Assembly: GCA_019634045.1 (NCBI GenBank)
Contig: JAHQWA010000538.1
Location: 1 to 45,143 of the forward strand
Direction: 5' to 3'
Length of the DNA stretch: 45,143 nucleotides
Origin: Saprospiraceae bacterium
Lineage (GTDB): Bacteria > Bacteroidota > Bacteroidia > Chitinophagales > Saprospiraceae
The notes under the pieces are model-generated. The model saw nothing but the letters and a program-made list of their open reading frames with translations, was not told the DNA's origin and searched no databases. A program made the translations under genes and the position numbers. Below, in pieces: positions 1 to 8,764 of this stretch. Every line of letters begins with the position of its first letter. Positions within the stretch are counted from its first letter, which is position 1.

Positions 1-262
1 ACACACGCTGAGACCATTTTGGAGAATAGTCACGAATCTTTATAATCGTTTTGACCAACCAAATACCGATCAAAAGAATAAAGAGGTACAGCAAGGGAAA
101 AGGTAACCACCCAAAGAGGATGTCAAACAACCCTCTAATCGGCAGAAATAGAGAGCGGCTATATATCTGTTCGATCCACTGCGGTTGAAAAGACCCAAGC
201 CAGCGGAGGAGTAGACTAAAGATTCCGAGCCCTATCCAAATTAGTTTGCGCTTCAGCTGCAT
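1..262 (-). CDS. DUF3810 family membrane protein (N-terminal part, cut by window edge)
   Basis: This open frame starts at an ATG (complement of 260-262) and runs off the left edge, so only the first 87 residues are visible. It reads as a short basic start (MQLKRK), a hydrophobic helix, the stretch WIEQIYSRSLF, then a proline-containing turn and a second long hydrophobic helix ending in KTIIKIRDY. The pattern of a tryptophan/tyrosine-rich juxtamembrane stretch followed by LFGWLPF between two membrane segments matches the N-terminus of Bacteroidota DUF3810 proteins, which are putative membrane-bound, zinc-peptidase-like proteins in their C-terminal part. That part is not in the window, so the catalytic motif cannot be checked. 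It is divergent from the thioredoxin gene. Family assignment is by recall of the N-terminal pattern. Confidence 0.65.
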   Translation of the reverse strand, partial: MQLKRKLIWIGLGIFSLLLRWLGSFQPQWIEQIYSRSLFLPIRGLFDILFGWLPFPLLYLFILLIGIWLVKTIIKIRDYSPKWSQRV

Positions 263-383
263 ACCCGATCAAAAATTGCCTTGGGCTAGAACAATAAGTC
301 CAGATCAAAGCAGGTTAACAAATGAATTGTAATGTAACTATTTTACTTTTTTACCGTCAAAAGAATGTCTCTAAATGGACAGC

Positions 384-410
384 TTGATTACAAGTTTATA
401 TCTATATTTG
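384..410 (+). promoter_or_regulatory. Promoter of thioredoxin gene (Bacteroidota -33/-7 type)
   Basis: TATATTTG at 403-410 matches the Bacteroidota -7 consensus TAnnTTTG, and a TTG at 384-386 lies 16 bases upstream as a -33 candidate. A start about 7 bases downstream of the box would give a leader of roughly 60 bases before the ATG at 480. Confidence 0.65.
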
Positions 411-479
411 CAACCAATAATGGTAAAAAGCTGTTCAAAAAGAAGCATTTATTAAGTAACCGTTCAAAAACTACAGGAA

Positions 480-803
480 ATGGCATTCGAATTCACCGAT
501 AAAAATTTCGAGGCAGAGTCCGCAGCAGGAGTAGCCGTAGTTGACTTCTGGGCTGAGTGGTGTGGACCATGCCGAATGATTGGTCCGATCATCGAAGAGC
601 TTGCCTCCGACTACGAAGAAAAAGCCGTCATTGGTAAAGTCAACGTGGATGATAATCCTGAAATTTCAATGAAGTTCGGCATCCGCAGTATTCCAACGAT
701 TTTGATCCTCAAAGATGGTGAGGTAGTTGACAAGCAAGTAGGCGTAACTACTAAGAACAAACTAGCTGAAAAGATTGACAAGGCATTGATGCAAGTCGCT
801 TAA
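480..803 (+). CDS. trxA: Thioredoxin
   Basis: A 107-residue thioredoxin of normal length. It is a cytoplasmic disulfide reductase that is itself reduced by thioredoxin reductase and donates electrons to ribonucleotide reductase, peroxiredoxins and similar clients. The redox motif WCGPC lies at residues 28-32 within DFWAEWCGPCRM, and the cis-proline is in the SIPT stretch that follows KFGIRS. There is no signal peptide, so it is the cytoplasmic form. It appears monocistronic: a clear promoter lies upstream (384-410) and an intrinsic terminator directly downstream (838-878). Confidence 0.96.
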   Translation: MAFEFTDKNFEAESAAGVAVVDFWAEWCGPCRMIGPIIEELASDYEEKAVIGKVNVDDNPEISMKFGIRSIPTILILKDGEVVDKQVGVTTKNKLAEKIDKALMQVA

Positions 804-837
804 GCTATCTTTTCTAGCAGTAAAATATAGCCAGTTT

Positions 838-878
838 AAGTCCTTACTTCGTATATTTCGGAGTAAGGACTTATTTTT
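838..878 (+). terminator. Intrinsic terminator after trxA
   Basis: A perfect 11-bp stem (838-848 paired with 862-872, AAGTCCTTACT / AGTAAGGACTT) with a 13-base loop is followed by the U-rich run TTATTTTT to 878. It ends 11 bases before the ATG of the next gene, so it separates trxA from the DUF58 gene or acts as an attenuator for it. Confidence 0.85.
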
Positions 879-889
879 AGGGCTTGAGC

Positions 890-1885
890 ATGGGCTCGAC
901 GCCTAAAGTTCACGCTTCTTTTGTTGATAATAATGTACCAAACCCGTCACTGTATATGAATTTATTGGATAGCCTGGAGGTAAGAGATCTAGGGAACTTG
1001 GAGTTACTAGCTAAGCAAGTTGTGGAAGGATTTATTATTGGCTTGCACAAGAGTCCTTTTCATGGGTTCTCGGTTGAGTTTGCTGAACATCGACTGTACA
1101 ACCAGGGCGAGTCCACTAAGAATATTGACTGGAAGGTCTACGCCCGTACGGATAAGATGTTTACCAAACGCTTTGAAGAAGAGACAAATCTAAGATGTCA
1201 GATTATTCTTGACGCCTCTTCCTCCATGTATTTCCCAGAAGGCAAACAGGATGATCCCTCCTATATTAACAAGCTTAGATTTTCAGCCCTAGCTAGTGCA
1301 GCTTTGATGAACCTCTTGCAAAAACAACGGGATGCATTCGGCTTAAGCGTTTTCGACGAGCAACTGCGGGAACACACCCGTGCAAAGTCTAGTACTAAGC
1401 ATTACCGCCTGCTGTTGACATATCTGGATCGACTCATCAAAACGCCGGAACACAATAAAACGACAGCTGCCGCCAAGGCCTTACATCAAATAGCAGACAG
1501 CATTCACAAAAGGTCAATGGTTATCATCTTTAGTGATATGTTTGAGCAGTCCGAGGATACCGAGAAACTGTTTTCTGCCCTACAGCATTTGAAGCACAAT
1601 AAACACGAAGTGGTGCTGTTCCACGTAGTGGACAAATCGAAAGAGGTCGATTTTGACTTTAAAAACCGCCCTTATCTTTTTGTAGATATGGAAACGGGAG
1701 AACGAGTACGTTTGCAACCCAATCAGGTAAAGGAAACCTACCAAAGACAAATTAACGCATTTAATGAACAGCTGAAGTTGAAGTGCCTACAGTATCAAAT
1801 AGACTTCGTCGAAGCAGACATACAAAAAGGCTTTAGGCCAATTCTACAAGCTTATCTCGTGAAACGCTCCAAGATGCGAACCTAA
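890..1885 (+). CDS. DUF58 domain-containing protein (vWA-like)
   Basis: A DUF58 protein of about 331 residues. The family signature Y-x-x-GE-x4-DWK-x2-AR is present at about residues 70-86, and the vWA-type metal-site motif DASSSM at 108-113. DUF58 proteins usually sit beside a MoxR AAA+ ATPase and vWA membrane proteins in Bacteroidota and are thought to act in MoxR-dependent maturation. No MoxR gene is adjacent here, so this copy is an orphan. An upstream TTG at 884 and the ATG at 890 are in frame. An ATG at 956 gives an N-terminus closer to the usual family length, because conserved sequence begins only around LGNLELLAKQVVEGF. The true start is therefore uncertain. The terminator hairpin ends 11 bases before the ATG at 890, leaving little room for a leader. 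Confidence 0.9.
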   Translation: MGSTPKVHASFVDNNVPNPSLYMNLLDSLEVRDLGNLELLAKQVVEGFIIGLHKSPFHGFSVEFAEHRLYNQGESTKNIDWKVYARTDKMFTKRFEEETNLRCQIILDASSSMYFPEGKQDDPSYINKLRFSALASAALMNLLQKQRDAFGLSVFDEQLREHTRAKSSTKHYRLLLTYLDRLIKTPEHNKTTAAAKALHQIADSIHKRSMVIIFSDMFEQSEDTEKLFSALQHLKHNKHEVVLFHVVDKSKEVDFDFKNRPYLFVDMETGERVRLQPNQVKETYQRQINAFNEQLKLKCLQYQIDFVEADIQKGFRPILQAYLVKRSKMRT

Positions 1886-1914
1886 ATCAAGTGCTACAGC
1901 ATAAAAGACCTAAT

Positions 1915-2655
1915 ATGATCAAACTCAAAGACTATTCCACAAAACCACCGGAGAACTTAAGTAAAAAAGAAACGCGGGAACTTACCAAAGATCTGGTTGA
2001 TCGACTAGGAGAATTACACGCACTCCTCGTTGCTGAACAAAAGCATTCGGTACTAGTCATCTTCCAAGGGATGGATGGCAGTGGGAAAGATGGAGGCGTG
2101 CGAAATGTGTTCAAGGAATGCAGTCCCAGCGGACTCAGCGTCTATTCATTCAAAAAACCGACCGACGAAGAATTCGCTCACGATTTTCTATGGCGTGTTC
2201 ATAAACAGGCCCCTGCGAAAGGCCAGATAAAGATCTTTAATCGTTCTCATTACGAAGACGTACTCATCCAAAGAGTACATGGCTGGATTGATGAAGAACG
2301 AGTGGATAAAAGATATCAGGCTATCAATGCCTTTGAAAACCTCTTGGCCTTCGATAACAATACCATCATTTTCAAATTCTATCTTCATATTTCGCATGCC
2401 CAACAAGAACTAGAGCTTAAGGAAAGAATTGAGGAATCCGATAAGCATTGGAAGCATAATCCTGGTGATTGGAAAGAAAGGGAACATTGGGATGAATATA
2501 TGCGTTGTTATGAGGACATGCTCAATCGGAGTGAGATTCCTTGGGTGATTACTCCAGTTGATAGCAGGTGGTATCGAGATTATATTGTTGCTAAAACCAT
2601 GGTGGAGCGGCTAGAAAAACTAAACATGCAGTATCCACCGCTAAAGGAAGATTAA
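1915..2655 (+). CDS. PPK2-family polyphosphate kinase / polyphosphate:nucleotide phosphotransferase
   Basis: Polyphosphate kinase 2 family proteins use polyphosphate to phosphorylate nucleoside mono- or diphosphates. The 246-residue single-domain protein has a Walker A motif GMDGSGKDG at residues 52-60 and the Walker B-region motif NRSHYED at 109-115, both typical of PPK2. An in-frame GTG at 1891 would add 8 residues, but the ATG at 1915 (MIKLKDYS) gives the usual family N-terminus, so I use it. It follows the DUF58 gene after 29 bases and precedes the S4-domain gene by 8 bases, so the last two are probably co-transcribed. Whether it prefers AMP, ADP or GDP cannot be told from what I can see. 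Confidence 0.93.
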   Translation: MIKLKDYSTKPPENLSKKETRELTKDLVDRLGELHALLVAEQKHSVLVIFQGMDGSGKDGGVRNVFKECSPSGLSVYSFKKPTDEEFAHDFLWRVHKQAPAKGQIKIFNRSHYEDVLIQRVHGWIDEERVDKRYQAINAFENLLAFDNNTIIFKFYLHISHAQQELELKERIEESDKHWKHNPGDWKEREHWDEYMRCYEDMLNRSEIPWVITPVDSRWYRDYIVAKTMVERLEKLNMQYPPLKED

Positions 2656-2663
2656 AGTTTTGA

Positions 2664-3080
2664 ATGGATAAAGTTAGAATCGACAAATGGCTCTGGAGTG
2701 TCCGTATTTTCAAATCAAGAACGATTGCTACGGACGCCTGCAAATCAGGTAAGGTTAAGATAAAAGGGATTAATGTAAAGCCCGCCTATCTACTCGAAAG
2801 AGAAGAATTAGTGGAAGTGCGTAAAAATGGCTTTGATCTACAATTTAGAGTGATCGATTTAATCCAAAAAAGAGTATCTGCCTCTTTGGCTCAACAATGC
2901 TATGAGGATCTTACACCAGCCGAGGAACTCAATAAATTTCAAGACTGGTTTGTCGGCAAGGGAGCAGCCGAGCGACGGGAAAAAGGAGCAGGCCGACCTA
3001 CTAAAAAGGAACGCAGAACAATTGACGAATTTAAGTGGCTGCGCGATCAGGACGAGGACGGGAAGGAGGTAGAAAAGTAG
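2664..3080 (+). CDS. S4-domain RNA-binding protein, Hsp15 (HslR)-like
   Basis: A 138-residue protein with an N-terminal S4 RNA-binding domain (about residues 3-62; MDKVRIDKWLWSVRIFKSRT, then GKVKIKG) and a basic C-terminal tail rich in Arg/Lys (RREKGAGRPTKKERR). This is the architecture of Hsp15/HslR, which in E. coli binds free 50S subunits carrying a stalled nascent chain. It starts 8 bases after the PPK2 stop and ends at the bidirectional terminator region, so it closes the short plus-strand operon. Confidence 0.9.
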   Translation: MDKVRIDKWLWSVRIFKSRTIATDACKSGKVKIKGINVKPAYLLEREELVEVRKNGFDLQFRVIDLIQKRVSASLAQQCYEDLTPAEELNKFQDWFVGKGAAERREKGAGRPTKKERRTIDEFKWLRDQDEDGKEVEK

Positions 3081-3160
3081 CAAGGAGAAAAATTTTGCAA
3101 GCTAATCATTGTTTCTTTCTCCTACATCCTAGCCTTTTCGAAAGCCATCAATTGTAACAT

Positions 3161-3198
3161 AAAAAAATCCGATGACCGGCTGGTCATCGGATTTTTTT
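3161..3198. terminator. Bidirectional intrinsic terminator
   Basis: A perfect 17-bp inverted repeat: 3161-3177 pairs with 3182-3198 around the loop GGCT. The outer seven pairs are A:T, so there is a U-run on both strands. It lies between the convergent S4-domain and TPR genes and can stop transcription from both sides. Confidence 0.93.
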
Positions 3199-3220
3199 AG
3201 TGGATTACCACACTTCTTAA

Positions 3221-4555
3221 TTACTCATTGAAGTAAGAAGCATCATTCTTTTCTCCACCTTGAACTTTCTCCAAACGAGTCTTGAATTCATTAGAGGTCG
3301 CCAAGTCATCTTTACGTGCAAAGATTTCTTTCAAAGCGATTAATGTATTCGTGTCATTTGGATTCAGCTTCTCCGCTTTTTTGAAGAATGGCAAGGCCTC
3401 GTCAAATTGGGTAAAAACTTTCTTCTTCATGGCTTCATACTTTTTCAAGCCATCCTTAGAATAGTCTCCTTCCAACTCTACCAATTGCTTCGTCATCGCT
3501 GCAGCCTTGTTGTAGTACAAAGCGCCGATACTATAGATAGCATCAAAATACTTAGGATCTTTTGCCAAGGCTTGATTGTAGCGTTCCAATGCCTTATTGA
3601 AGTATTCTTCTGCCTTAGCATCATTGCCCTCTCCAGATTCCTTTTGGTACAAGTTGTCAAATACGTTACCCAGCGTAGCATACAAAGACATGTTATCTGG
3701 TTCTTTTTCGATAGCCGACTCCAACTTGGTGATCAATACGTCAAGCTTGTTCAACTTTAGGAAGTGATTGATTTCCGCAAACAATAGGGAAACATCATCT
3801 GGATACTTCTTACGGCCTGCCTCCAAATATTGGTATGCATCTGCTACAGAGGTCTTTTCTGCTTCAATTTTGTATAGGGCCTCGTAGATTGCCGGTTTGT
3901 CGTAGTTTGCTTTATAAAGCTCCTGGAAAAGCTCGCTGGCTTCCGCTGCTTTATTAGCATTCAAGGCCGCTAGGCCGGTGATATACTTTTGCTCATCCAA
4001 TTGACCAGGAGTGGCGTCTAGGGCACTCTCTCCTCCATTGGACTTTAGCAGATCGTGTGCTACTAATACAGCATTGAAGTTTTCGTAAGCTTCTTGATAC
4101 TTTTGCTCATCATAAGAATAGATCCCCATGTTCGACAAAGTGCCTTGCGCCATAGCAAGTCCTTTCAAGGCATCTTTCTTCTCATATTTCTTCTCCGCCA
4201 TACCAAAAGCCTTTTCAAAAGCTTTGAAAGAGTTGTAGGCCGGTCTTTCTACACTAGGTAGTTCACTTGGATCCCCAATACCTAAAGTCTTGATATTTGT
4301 GATCTGTGTAGCAATTACGCCATAGATCTCTCCTTTCTTCAACCACGTTTTGATGGTACCTGCAGTCTCTGCATCCTCCTCAGCGGTTTTGATAAAATCT
4401 ACAGCTTCCTGTAATTTTTCCTTATTGGTTTGATCTAGATTGAAAGCCGCAATTGCCTGAGAGGCTTTTTTAAGGGCTTTTTTACCAGCCTGCGCCTGTA
4501 CACTACTAAATGCTAGTAGAAGAGAAAGACAGGTTAAGAAGATATTTTTCATCAT
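3221..4555 (-). CDS. Secreted/periplasmic TPR-repeat protein
   Basis: The mature-looking start is the MMKN site at 4555/4552. It begins a classic signal peptide (KNIFLTCLSLLLAFSSVQAQ, cleavage after AQA or AQ). The in-frame ATG at 4612 would add 19 residues but lies on top of the -7 promoter box at 4610-4617, so it is unlikely. The rest is helical with tetratricopeptide-like units (for example YATLGNVFDNLYQ, YFNKALERYNQALAKDPKYFDAIYSIGALYYNKA and ALPFFKKAEKLNPND). It has no enzymatic motif; such proteins act as envelope scaffolds in Bacteroidota. It is transcribed alone, convergent with the S4-domain gene and downstream of gyrA in the same orientation with its own promoter. Confidence 0.85.
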   Translation of the reverse strand: MMKNIFLTCLSLLLAFSSVQAQAGKKALKKASQAIAAFNLDQTNKEKLQEAVDFIKTAEEDAETAGTIKTWLKKGEIYGVIATQITNIKTLGIGDPSELPSVERPAYNSFKAFEKAFGMAEKKYEKKDALKGLAMAQGTLSNMGIYSYDEQKYQEAYENFNAVLVAHDLLKSNGGESALDATPGQLDEQKYITGLAALNANKAAEASELFQELYKANYDKPAIYEALYKIEAEKTSVADAYQYLEAGRKKYPDDVSLLFAEINHFLKLNKLDVLITKLESAIEKEPDNMSLYATLGNVFDNLYQKESGEGNDAKAEEYFNKALERYNQALAKDPKYFDAIYSIGALYYNKAAAMTKQLVELEGDYSKDGLKKYEAMKKKVFTQFDEALPFFKKAEKLNPNDTNTLIALKEIFARKDDLATSNEFKTRLEKVQGGEKNDASYFNE

Positions 4556-4609
4556 ATTCAGATTTGATATTTTGTTTAAAAACCATTGTTTTGACGAACA
4601 AACTAAGCA

Positions 4610-4617
4610 CAAAGGTA
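4610..4617 (-). promoter_or_regulatory. -7 promoter box for the TPR gene
   Basis: On the minus strand this reads TACCTTTG, an exact TAnnTTTG match. A start about 7 bases further on leaves a leader of about 48 bases to the MMKN start. No clear -33 TTG is visible. Confidence 0.55.
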
Positions 4618-4659
4618 CTTATTTAGTGTTAAATTTGACGGTCCGTCTGTTAAATTTTG

Positions 4660-7281
4660 TTAATCTCCTGACTCATTTTGATCGTCAGCATTTGCCTCTG
4701 AATCGGTGTTTTCTCCCTCTTCTGGATCAATAACATCCTCATCCTCAGCTGCTGGTACAATGGTAATATCAGCAATATCATCTCCCTCGTCAAGCCTGAT
4801 GACGCGGACACCTTGAGTGGCTCTACCCATGATCCGAACATCTTGAACGGGCATTCGAATTACAATTCCCGAAATATTCGTAATCATGATGTCTTCATCC
4901 TCGCGCACCGCTTTGATCGCTACAACATGACCGGTCTTCGCAGTTACCTGCATCGTTTTAACACCTTTCCCGCCGCGGTTCGTCAAGCGATAATCATTAA
5001 AGTCAGAACGTTTTCCATTTCCTTTTTCAGAAACCACGAGAATCGTGACTTCACTATCGGTCGGATCAATACAGATCATTCCCACTACTCTATCCTCACC
5101 CGGTAGCAAGGAAATCCCTCTTACGCCTGCTGCACTACGTCCCATGGCCCGTACAGCTGACTCATTGAAGCGAATGGCATTCCCCATTCTAGAGGCGATA
5201 AAGACTTCGCTTTCTCCATTCGTCAACCTGGCCTCTAACAATTGATCGCCCTCATTGATAGTAAGGGCATTGATTCCACCCGCTCGCGGACGAGAAAAGG
5301 CTTCAACCAAGGTTTTCTTGATCACGCCCTTCTTGGTGCAGAACATGATATAATACTGGTTGATAAAATCCTCATCTTTAAGGTCCTTGACAATGATATA
5401 AGCTCGAACTCGGTCATTGGGAGGGATGGCCAAGATATTTTGGATAACTCTACCACTTGAGTTTTTACCAGCCTCTGGAATTTCATAGATACGCAACCAG
5501 TGACACTTACCTTGTTCTGTAAACAGGAGTAGGTAATTGTGATTGGTGGCGGAAAAAATGTGCTCTACAAAATCTTTATCTCGAGTCTTGCTACCTCTGG
5601 AACCTCGTCCTCCACGGCTCTGTGTACGATACTCCGAACTTGGAGTACGCTTTATATAGCCCAAATGAGTGATCGTGACAATCACCTCCTCATCCTTAAT
5701 AAGGTCTTCCATGCTAATGTCACCACCAGCTAGGTTGATATCTGTGCGACGCTCATCGCCATATTTTTCGCGGATATAGGCAAGTTCTTCTTTAATGATC
5801 TCCCGCTGTAGAGTCTCGCTTTCCAAAATCGCCTTCAAGTGGGCAATTCTTTCCTGGATTTCATCATATTCTGCCTTTACCTTATCGCGTTCCAATCCGG
5901 TCAATTTCTGGAGTCGCATATCCAAGATCGCCCGGGCTTGTGCTTCGGATAACACATTACCTTCAAGCACTTGCAATTCATCCGTTTGTGCCTCTTCGAT
6001 CAGGGATCCAAACTTCTTCCAGAAGGCATCCTTATCCTTGATGAATTTACCCTTAATCAAACCTTCTCTGGCCTCTTCCGGTGTTTTAGACCCTCGGATT
6101 AAGGTAATCACATGATCTATATAATCTAAAGCAACAAGTAAACCAACTAGTATGTGAGCTCTACCTAAGGCTTTTCGAAGATCAAATTTAGTACGTCTTA
6201 CAATGACCTCTAAACGGAATTTGATGAATTCCTCAATCATGTCCTTGAGGTTCAACAACATCGGACGACCATTAACCAAGGCCACATTGTTTACCCCATA
6301 AGAGGACTGTAAGGGCGTATACTTGTAGAGCTGACTTAGGATCACGCTAGCCATGGCATCTCTACGAACTTCCACAACGATTCGTAGTCCATTCCGATCT
6401 GACTCATCTCGCAAATCAGTAATCCCTTCAATTCTTTTATCATTCACCAATTCCGCCATCTTGGCCACTAAATTGGCCTTATTGACTTGATATGGAATCT
6501 CCGTTATGATAATGGTTTCTCGGCCATTATTTTCTGTCTCTATATTCGCTTTACCCCGCAAGATCACTCGACCTCTCCCAGTGTGAAAAGCATCCCTAAC
6601 GCCCGCATATCCATAAATCGTTCCACCCGTTGGGAAATCCGGTGCCTTGATGAATTCCATCAACTCATCTATAGTGATTTCCGGATTATCTACCGCAGCT
6701 GTGATGCCATCTAGCACTTCCGTAAGGTTATGAGGCAGCATATTGGTAGCCATACCCACTGCAATCCCCGAAGCACCATTGATCAACAAATTGGGCACAC
6801 GAGTTGGCAAAACGGTTGGTTCCTCCAAGGAGTCGTCAAAATTTAAAGCAAAATTGACCGTATCCTTATTTATGTCTGCCAATATCTCATCACTGATTCT
6901 GCGTAAGCGGGCCTCCGTATATCGCATGGCTGCAGGACTATCCCCGTCCATTGAACCAAAGTTTCCTTGCCCATTAACTAAGGGATAACGCAAAGACCAT
7001 TCTTGAGCCATACGAACCATCGTATCGTAAACCGAGGAATCACCGTGTGGGTGATACTTCCCCAGTACCTCTCCGACAATACGTGCCGACTTCTTGGGAG
7101 CCTTCCCAAAGGTTAAGCCCAATTCTGACATCCCGTACAATACACGCCGATGAACAGGTTTGAGACCATCTCTCACATCAGGCAAAGCCCGAGAGACGAT
7201 GACCGACATAGAATAATCTATGTAGGCCGTCTTCATCTGATCCTCGATGTTAACGGGAATAATTCTTTGATTTGAAGACAT
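4660..7281 (-). CDS. gyrA: DNA gyrase subunit A
   Basis: GyrA cuts and rejoins DNA in the gyrase A2B2 complex, which introduces negative supercoils. The 873-residue protein is full length. The catalytic tyrosine is Y121 in [10 protein letters not shown]. The quinolone-determining region reads [11 protein letters not shown], with Ser82 and Asp86 at the positions of E. coli S83 and D87, so it looks quinolone-sensitive. The C-terminal beta-pinwheel starts near residue 530 with a GyrA box QSRGGRG at 554-560 (canonical QRRGGKG). The protein ends in a strongly acidic tail (about the last 35 residues). It is alone under its own promoter (7363-7388). gyrB is not in the window. Confidence 0.98.
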   Translation of the reverse strand: MSSNQRIIPVNIEDQMKTAYIDYSMSVIVSRALPDVRDGLKPVHRRVLYGMSELGLTFGKAPKKSARIVGEVLGKYHPHGDSSVYDTMVRMAQEWSLRYPLVNGQGNFGSMDGDSPAAMRYTEARLRRISDEILADINKDTVNFALNFDDSLEEPTVLPTRVPNLLINGASGIAVGMATNMLPHNLTEVLDGITAAVDNPEITIDELMEFIKAPDFPTGGTIYGYAGVRDAFHTGRGRVILRGKANIETENNGRETIIITEIPYQVNKANLVAKMAELVNDKRIEGITDLRDESDRNGLRIVVEVRRDAMASVILSQLYKYTPLQSSYGVNNVALVNGRPMLLNLKDMIEEFIKFRLEVIVRRTKFDLRKALGRAHILVGLLVALDYIDHVITLIRGSKTPEEAREGLIKGKFIKDKDAFWKKFGSLIEEAQTDELQVLEGNVLSEAQARAILDMRLQKLTGLERDKVKAEYDEIQERIAHLKAILESETLQREIIKEELAYIREKYGDERRTDINLAGGDISMEDLIKDEEVIVTITHLGYIKRTPSSEYRTQSRGGRGSRGSKTRDKDFVEHIFSATNHNYLLLFTEQGKCHWLRIYEIPEAGKNSSGRVIQNILAIPPNDRVRAYIIVKDLKDEDFINQYYIMFCTKKGVIKKTLVEAFSRPRAGGINALTINEGDQLLEARLTNGESEVFIASRMGNAIRFNESAVRAMGRSAAGVRGISLLPGEDRVVGMICIDPTDSEVTILVVSEKGNGKRSDFNDYRLTNRGGKGVKTMQVTAKTGHVVAIKAVREDEDIMITNISGIVIRMPVQDVRIMGRATQGVRVIRLDEGDDIADITIVPAAEDEDVIDPEEGENTDSEANADDQNESGD

Positions 7282-7362
7282 CTAAATCTTTTAAATCGAT
7301 TAAATAATTTCTAGGAAAAGCAGGCAAGAGAATTTTCTTTTTGTCGCTCTACTGTAACCTCG

Positions 7363-7388
7363 CAAATATACAAAATATCTATCATCAA
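7363..7388 (-). promoter_or_regulatory. gyrA promoter (-7/-33)
   Basis: On the minus strand TATATTTG (7370 to 7363) matches TAnnTTTG exactly, with TTG (7388 to 7386) 15 bases upstream. It would give a leader of about 75 bases to the gyrA ATG at 7281. Confidence 0.65.
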
Positions 7389-7650
7389 GGTGCTTATAAA
7401 AGGCTATTAATTTGCTTAAACTTGAAAATTTAAAGCTGCCTGAAATCGGGCTAAATAGGACACGCGCCAGCATCGATAATTAACCAGCATCACAACGACT
7501 ATCCAGCGTGAAGAATACTAGTCTAGAACATAGAACAGGACGAGCATTTTAGTCTACTAATCAACGTACTATACATGCGTTTATTACCGTATGTAAAATA
7601 TGCACTCAAATCAATCTTCTCATAAATAGCCGCTTACTACTGATCTTCCG

Positions 7651-7658
7651 TACATTTG
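7651..7658 (+). promoter_or_regulatory. -7 promoter box for the MiaE-like gene
   Basis: TACATTTG is an exact TAnnTTTG match. The implied transcript would have a leader of about 60 bases before the ATG at 7726. No TTG is present at the expected -33 distance. Confidence 0.5.
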
Positions 7659-7725
7659 GGCTGCAAAATCAGGTTTTCCTAAATGGGAAATCATCTGCAT
7701 TCGAACCCTTATACGTCAGAAATCG

Positions 7726-8310
7726 ATGAAACTAAATCTAGAAATTAAAGTAGCTAGCAAGGCTGAATGGGTACAGACAGTTTTGAATAATTTCGATACC
7801 TTTTTACAAGATCACGCTGATTGTGAACGTAAAGCATCTGCGGCAGCTTTAAGTCTTGTGGCCAAATATCCTGATCGAACAGCTATCATACCGGAGTTGA
7901 TTGATACCGCATTAGAAGAATTGGAGCATTTTCAGGAGGTCTACGCACTAATGGAGAAGCGAGGCGTTCGTTTGCTTCCTTCGATGCCCGAAGACCCCTA
8001 TATCAAAAGCCTGATGAAACGAATGCACTCTGGCATTGAAGAACGACTATTGGACCGTCTATTGATTAGCTCTGTTTTCGAAACCCGGGGCGCAGAACGT
8101 TTTCGGTTAATTGAAGAAGGGCTAAGTGATCCAGATCTAAAGCGCTTTTATAAAATGCTTTGGACCTCTGAAGCCAAGCATGGCCATATTTATGTCAAGA
8201 TGGCTTTAACGTATTTTCCAGAAGATAAGGTATACGATCGACTGGAATGGTGGATGGAGCAGGAAGGGGAAATCATTGACAACTTGCCGATCCGAGCAGC
8301 ACTGCATTGA
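7726..8310 (+). CDS. miaE: tRNA-(ms2io6A)-hydroxylase, MiaE-like diiron enzyme
   Basis: MiaE hydroxylates the isopentenyl group of ms2i6A at position 37 of tRNAs that read U-starting codons, using a diiron centre and O2. The 194-residue, all-helical protein shows the ligand set of the ferritin-like fold: E34 (CERKAS), E65 and H68 (EELEH), E119 (FETRGAERF), and E149 and H152 (SEAKH). Length and motifs fit the family. It stands alone, divergent from gyrA, with an own -7 box at 7651. Substrate specificity is by family; the matching MiaA/MiaB genes are not in the window. Confidence 0.92.
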   Translation: MKLNLEIKVASKAEWVQTVLNNFDTFLQDHADCERKASAAALSLVAKYPDRTAIIPELIDTALEELEHFQEVYALMEKRGVRLLPSMPEDPYIKSLMKRMHSGIEERLLDRLLISSVFETRGAERFRLIEEGLSDPDLKRFYKMLWTSEAKHGHIYVKMALTYFPEDKVYDRLEWWMEQEGEIIDNLPIRAALH

Positions 8311-8764
8311 TCTTTGTCCCCGGATTTTGACAGATGGTGTTCTAAAGGCTGTCGTTTATAAATTTTATATATAAAATACGTTTTTTCTTTAATTTATTCC
8401 TATCTTAGTGCCAAGAAATTGTAAATCCTTCTAATCTTTTGAGGCAGGTGCACTTGCACCAAATATCTATTACCAACCAATATTTCATCCCCCCCCATGA
8501 AGAAACAACTGTCATCAGTTGTTCTTTCCCCTAATTTGAAACATTATCCTCTAGCACCCCGTATTAAATTGTTGTTGAAATTCCGCAGCGTTAAAGACAT
8601 ATTCCCCTTATCCAGACAACACTAAAAACTACTTTGACGTCAAGCTTATTTCTCTAAAGAATGATAGTACCCTGGTTGTTCGTATTTTTTTCAATACCAG
8701 ACGTGTCGTTAGTCATTTTTGATAAATAGGTCAGTTTAGTCATAAAAAACAAACACTGCAAAAC
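8311..8764. other. AT-rich intergenic region upstream of the hybrid kinase
   Basis: A 454-base gap. It contains an A/T-rich block near 8365-8410 with TATCTTAG (8401-8408, one mismatch to TAnnTTTG), a run of eight C at 8489-8496, a small perfect hairpin (8504-8511 with 8516-8523, loop TCAT) without a U-run, and a pair of TTAGTCAT direct repeats close to the kinase start. A 42-codon frame at 8497-8625 has no recognisable features. The kinase transcript may have a long leader. Confidence 0.45.
8709..8743 (+). repeat. TTAGTCAT direct repeat upstream of the kinase gene
   Basis: TTAGTCAT occurs at 8709-8716 and again at 8736-8743, 27 bases apart start to start, the second 21 bases before the ATG at 8765. 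LytTR regulators bind short direct repeats, so this could be an operator for the downstream regulator, but the spacing is not the usual one and 8-mers recur by chance in AT-rich DNA. Confidence 0.3.

Larger units (their letters stand above)
7282..7725. other. Intergenic region between divergent gyrA and miaE-like genes
   Basis: This 444-base gap holds the gyrA promoter on the left and the miaE-like promoter on the right (7651-7658). I see no open frame with coding character, no RNA gene and no strong hairpin in the middle part. Confidence 0.6.

Noticed and set aside
5795-6115. Several plus-strand frames of 60-106 codons opposite gyrA
   Set aside because: Shadows of a highly conserved gene.
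8497-8625. 42-codon frame (MKKQLSSVV...) in the gap before the hybrid kinase
   Set aside because: Preceded by a run of eight C, no membrane or domain pattern, and its first codons form a hairpin; no operon packing supports it.
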